Below are positions 62,637-64,000 of a stretch of 64,000 nucleotides of DNA, in pieces; the stretch's first letter is position 1; every line of letters starts with the position of its first letter. A program made the position numbers and the translations under genes. The notes beneath the pieces are model-generated. The model ran no database searches. It was not told where the DNA came from and saw only the letters and a program-made list of their open reading frames with translations. Source of the DNA: Adiantum capillus-veneris (Eukaryota > Streptophyta > Polypodiopsida > Polypodiales > Pteridaceae); NCBI GenBank assembly GCA_014529385.2, contig CM043952.1, forward strand, positions 67,798,870 through 67,862,869, given 5' to 3'.

Positions 62637-62736
62637 TGAGGGAGAGCGTTACCTGCTCTTTGCTTGAGGGCGCCGAAAAACTCAGATCTGAGATCTGAGT
62701 TTTTGGGCGCGCTCGGTTATTTTTTTTACCCCAGCT

Positions 62737-62880
62737 GGCGTCGCTATGAGCGTCGCTATAAGCGTCGCTATGAGCGTCTCAAATTTCTTTGTAAATTTGC
62801 GACGCTCATAGCGACGCCGAGAATTTTTTTTTTGAGCGTCGCTGTGTGAGCGTCGCTAATGTGAAGAGCCTCTTGTAGTG
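62737..62880. repeat. Right subterminal array and terminal repeat of the CACTA element
   Basis: Several GCGTCGCTAT motifs in both orientations (62737-62857), then CCTCTTGTAGTG at the end. The array is shorter than the left one. Confidence 0.9.
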
Positions 62881-62883
62881 CTG

Positions 62884-63205
62884 ACCATGGAGGACATTGA
62901 GGCCATACTATAGAGACCCATGAAAGCGCTCATGGGATGATCGCCATTGTCTACTTCCCCCATTGTGCACCTCATTGGCCCTCATGTACCTACTCCCCAT
63001 ATGTTTTGCGCTGATGTATTATGTGATGAGGACATTGATGCTGATGAGGGTATAGGTTAGGCTTGCATACCTACCCACTCTAGGTACCCTAATTTATTTT
63101 TATCTTTATGTTCCCCTAACATTGTAATAGAGTCACGCATGGTTGTAACCTTTTGGTCTCATAGGTCATTTTGGCCTTTTGGAGATGTAACTATAACATT
63201 TCATT

Positions 63206-63208
<3 letters not shown>
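62884..63208. other. Host-side sequence right of the CACTA element
   Basis: Continues the frame cut at 55155 for nine codons to a TAG. The same frame then gives further open pieces, for example PTPHMFCADVLCDEDIDADE near 62990-63050. No recognisable gene. Confidence 0.3.

Positions 63209-63256
<48 letters not shown>
63209..63256. repeat. (CT)n microsatellite
   Basis: About 47 bp of CT repeats. Confidence 0.95.
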
Positions 63257-63257
<1 letters not shown>

Positions 63258-63489
63258 CAGGCTAGTCACTGATGAAGAGCGATGGGGAAGGGGCGACTTG
63301 CTCGAGCTTGGTTGTTGAAGAAAGATGGGGTGGAGGCAAAGAGGGATGCGGTAGCAACACGTGGCCTTACACACAGGAGAGATGGTGAGGGGACGATCTT
63401 GCTTCACGGCATTCACTTTGCTGCAGATCGAGATGCTTTTGTTTAGTTTCTACGGGAGACAAAATGTCTCCCATGACAAAATTGACTTT

Positions 63490-63712
63490 TTTTTTTAAGT
63501 TTTTGAAGTCGCTTAAGCGATGCCATTGCTTATGTGATGCTTTACAGTTTGTAAATGTCGCTATGAATGTCACAAAATATGACATTTATAACGATGCTTT
63601 CATTATTTTTTGAGGCAAATTTTGGGACATTGCTTAAACAATGCACAAACATCGTTTAAACGAGGTCCGTAAATTTTGTAAGTGTCCCTACTTACAAAGC
63701 GCCTTTGTAGTG
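63490..63712. repeat. Right end of an older, diverged CACTA element
   Basis: Ends GCGCCTTTGTAGTG at 63712, a CACTACAAAGGCGC terminus when read in reverse. It is preceded by degenerate subterminal motifs (GTCGCTTAAGCGATG, GTCGCTATGAATGTC, ATTTATAACGATGC, ACATCGTTTAAACGA). The left end was not found; the transposase fragment at 48718-49245 could belong to it, but that is a guess. Confidence 0.55.
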
Positions 63713-64000
63713 TCTTATCCTGGTGCACACAAAAGAACAAAAGAATCTCATCACTTTGGAGCAAAAAGAAGCACAATGAAAGATTCAAAAGATGTGGTTG
63801 ATCCTAAGAATTAAAAAAAGTTCACTACTTCAATACAAACTCAATTGAGAACACCTACTTCGGTTCAAATCAAAACACATTAATTAATTTCTCCCCAGAT
63901 TCGATTCGAGTCTTTGAAATCAAAAAGGAACAGAGCCCTTCCTCCGCCAATTCTTGCGTGCACATCTCCTTGTCTCTGCATTTGCCATGGCGTTGACACA
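63713..64000 (+). other. Right edge; possible 5' end of a host gene
   Basis: AT-rich sequence leading to a pyrimidine-rich stretch and GCCATGGCG at 63984-63992, a favourable plant start context (ATG at 63987). The frame leaves the window after four codons (MALT), so nothing more can be said. Confidence 0.2.

Larger units (their letters stand above)
55156..62880 (-). mobile_element. Complete CACTA (En/Spm) transposon, 7.7 kb
   Basis: Terminal inverted repeats CACTACAAGAGG are at 55156-55167 and, reverse-complemented, at 62869-62880, flanked by CTG duplications. Both ends carry subterminal arrays of GCGTCGCTATA in two orientations. Two genes lie on the minus strand: a TNP2-type transposase (57390-61118) and a second protein (55804-57117), 272 bp apart, as in the two-product organisation of En/Spm. 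Neither has an internal stop in the exon models given here, so the element could be autonomous. A captured HMA-type fragment and several microsatellites fill the region upstream of the transposase. Confidence 0.95.

Noticed and set aside
55090-63060. A host gene disrupted by the CACTA element
   Set aside because: The frame across the insertion point meets a stop nine codons after the right end and again soon after, so an active gene at the time of insertion is not supported.

Overview
The window is plant nuclear DNA, almost entirely transposable elements. Evidence for a land plant: Ty1/copia and Ty3/gypsy LTR retrotransposons primed from initiator tRNA-Met, a chromodomain-bearing chromovirus, a Tat-type gypsy element with a second RNase H, and a CACTA (En/Spm) transposon whose genes carry GT-AG introns. 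No rRNA, tRNA or complete host gene was found. The species cannot be told from this sequence; the density and depth of nesting point to a large, repeat-rich genome.

Layout, left half (1-46171). An old gypsy-type element (I) starts at 197 and forms the matrix. Its 5' LTR is interrupted by element II (1917-13034, minus strand, about 11.1 kb, gag- and protease-like but no reverse transcriptase) and by a truncated copia element IV (14483 to about 24995, minus strand). IV is itself split by chromovirus III (14592-23466). The decayed internal region of I is 25048-28595. Its 3' LTR starts at 28596 and is split by the Tat-type element V (28749-44471), whose own 5' LTR is split by copia element VI (28880-34430). 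Target-site duplications, and uninterrupted copies of the same target in the partner LTR, support the main insertions.

Middle (46172-55155). Element VII (46172-48717, minus strand) is a deleted relative of III in which the LTR joins pol through a (GA)n run. After it come a CACTA transposase 3' fragment, a poorly conserved AT-rich stretch, a degraded coding-like segment at 53.5-54.8 kb that I do not recognise, and a short III-type LTR fragment.

Right (55156-62880). A structurally complete CACTA element has 12-bp terminal inverted repeats, a CTG target duplication and dense subterminal GCGTCGCTATA arrays. It carries two genes on the minus strand that can be spliced on paper without any stop: a TNP2-type transposase (six exons, 1104 aa) and a smaller second protein (three exons, 371 aa). 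Between the transposase start and the right end it also holds a broken fragment of a heavy-metal-associated (HMA/HIPP-type) host gene flanked by a direct repeat. A second, older CACTA end lies at 63712. An ATG in a good context at 63987 may begin a host gene running off the window.

Functionally, only the CACTA element looks potentially autonomous. The newest retroelements (VI, III) carry a few stops or frameshifts in otherwise complete gag-pol. I, II, IV and VII are remnants or non-autonomous. Perfect inverted repeats sit directly upstream of the polypurine tract in elements II, III, V and VI.
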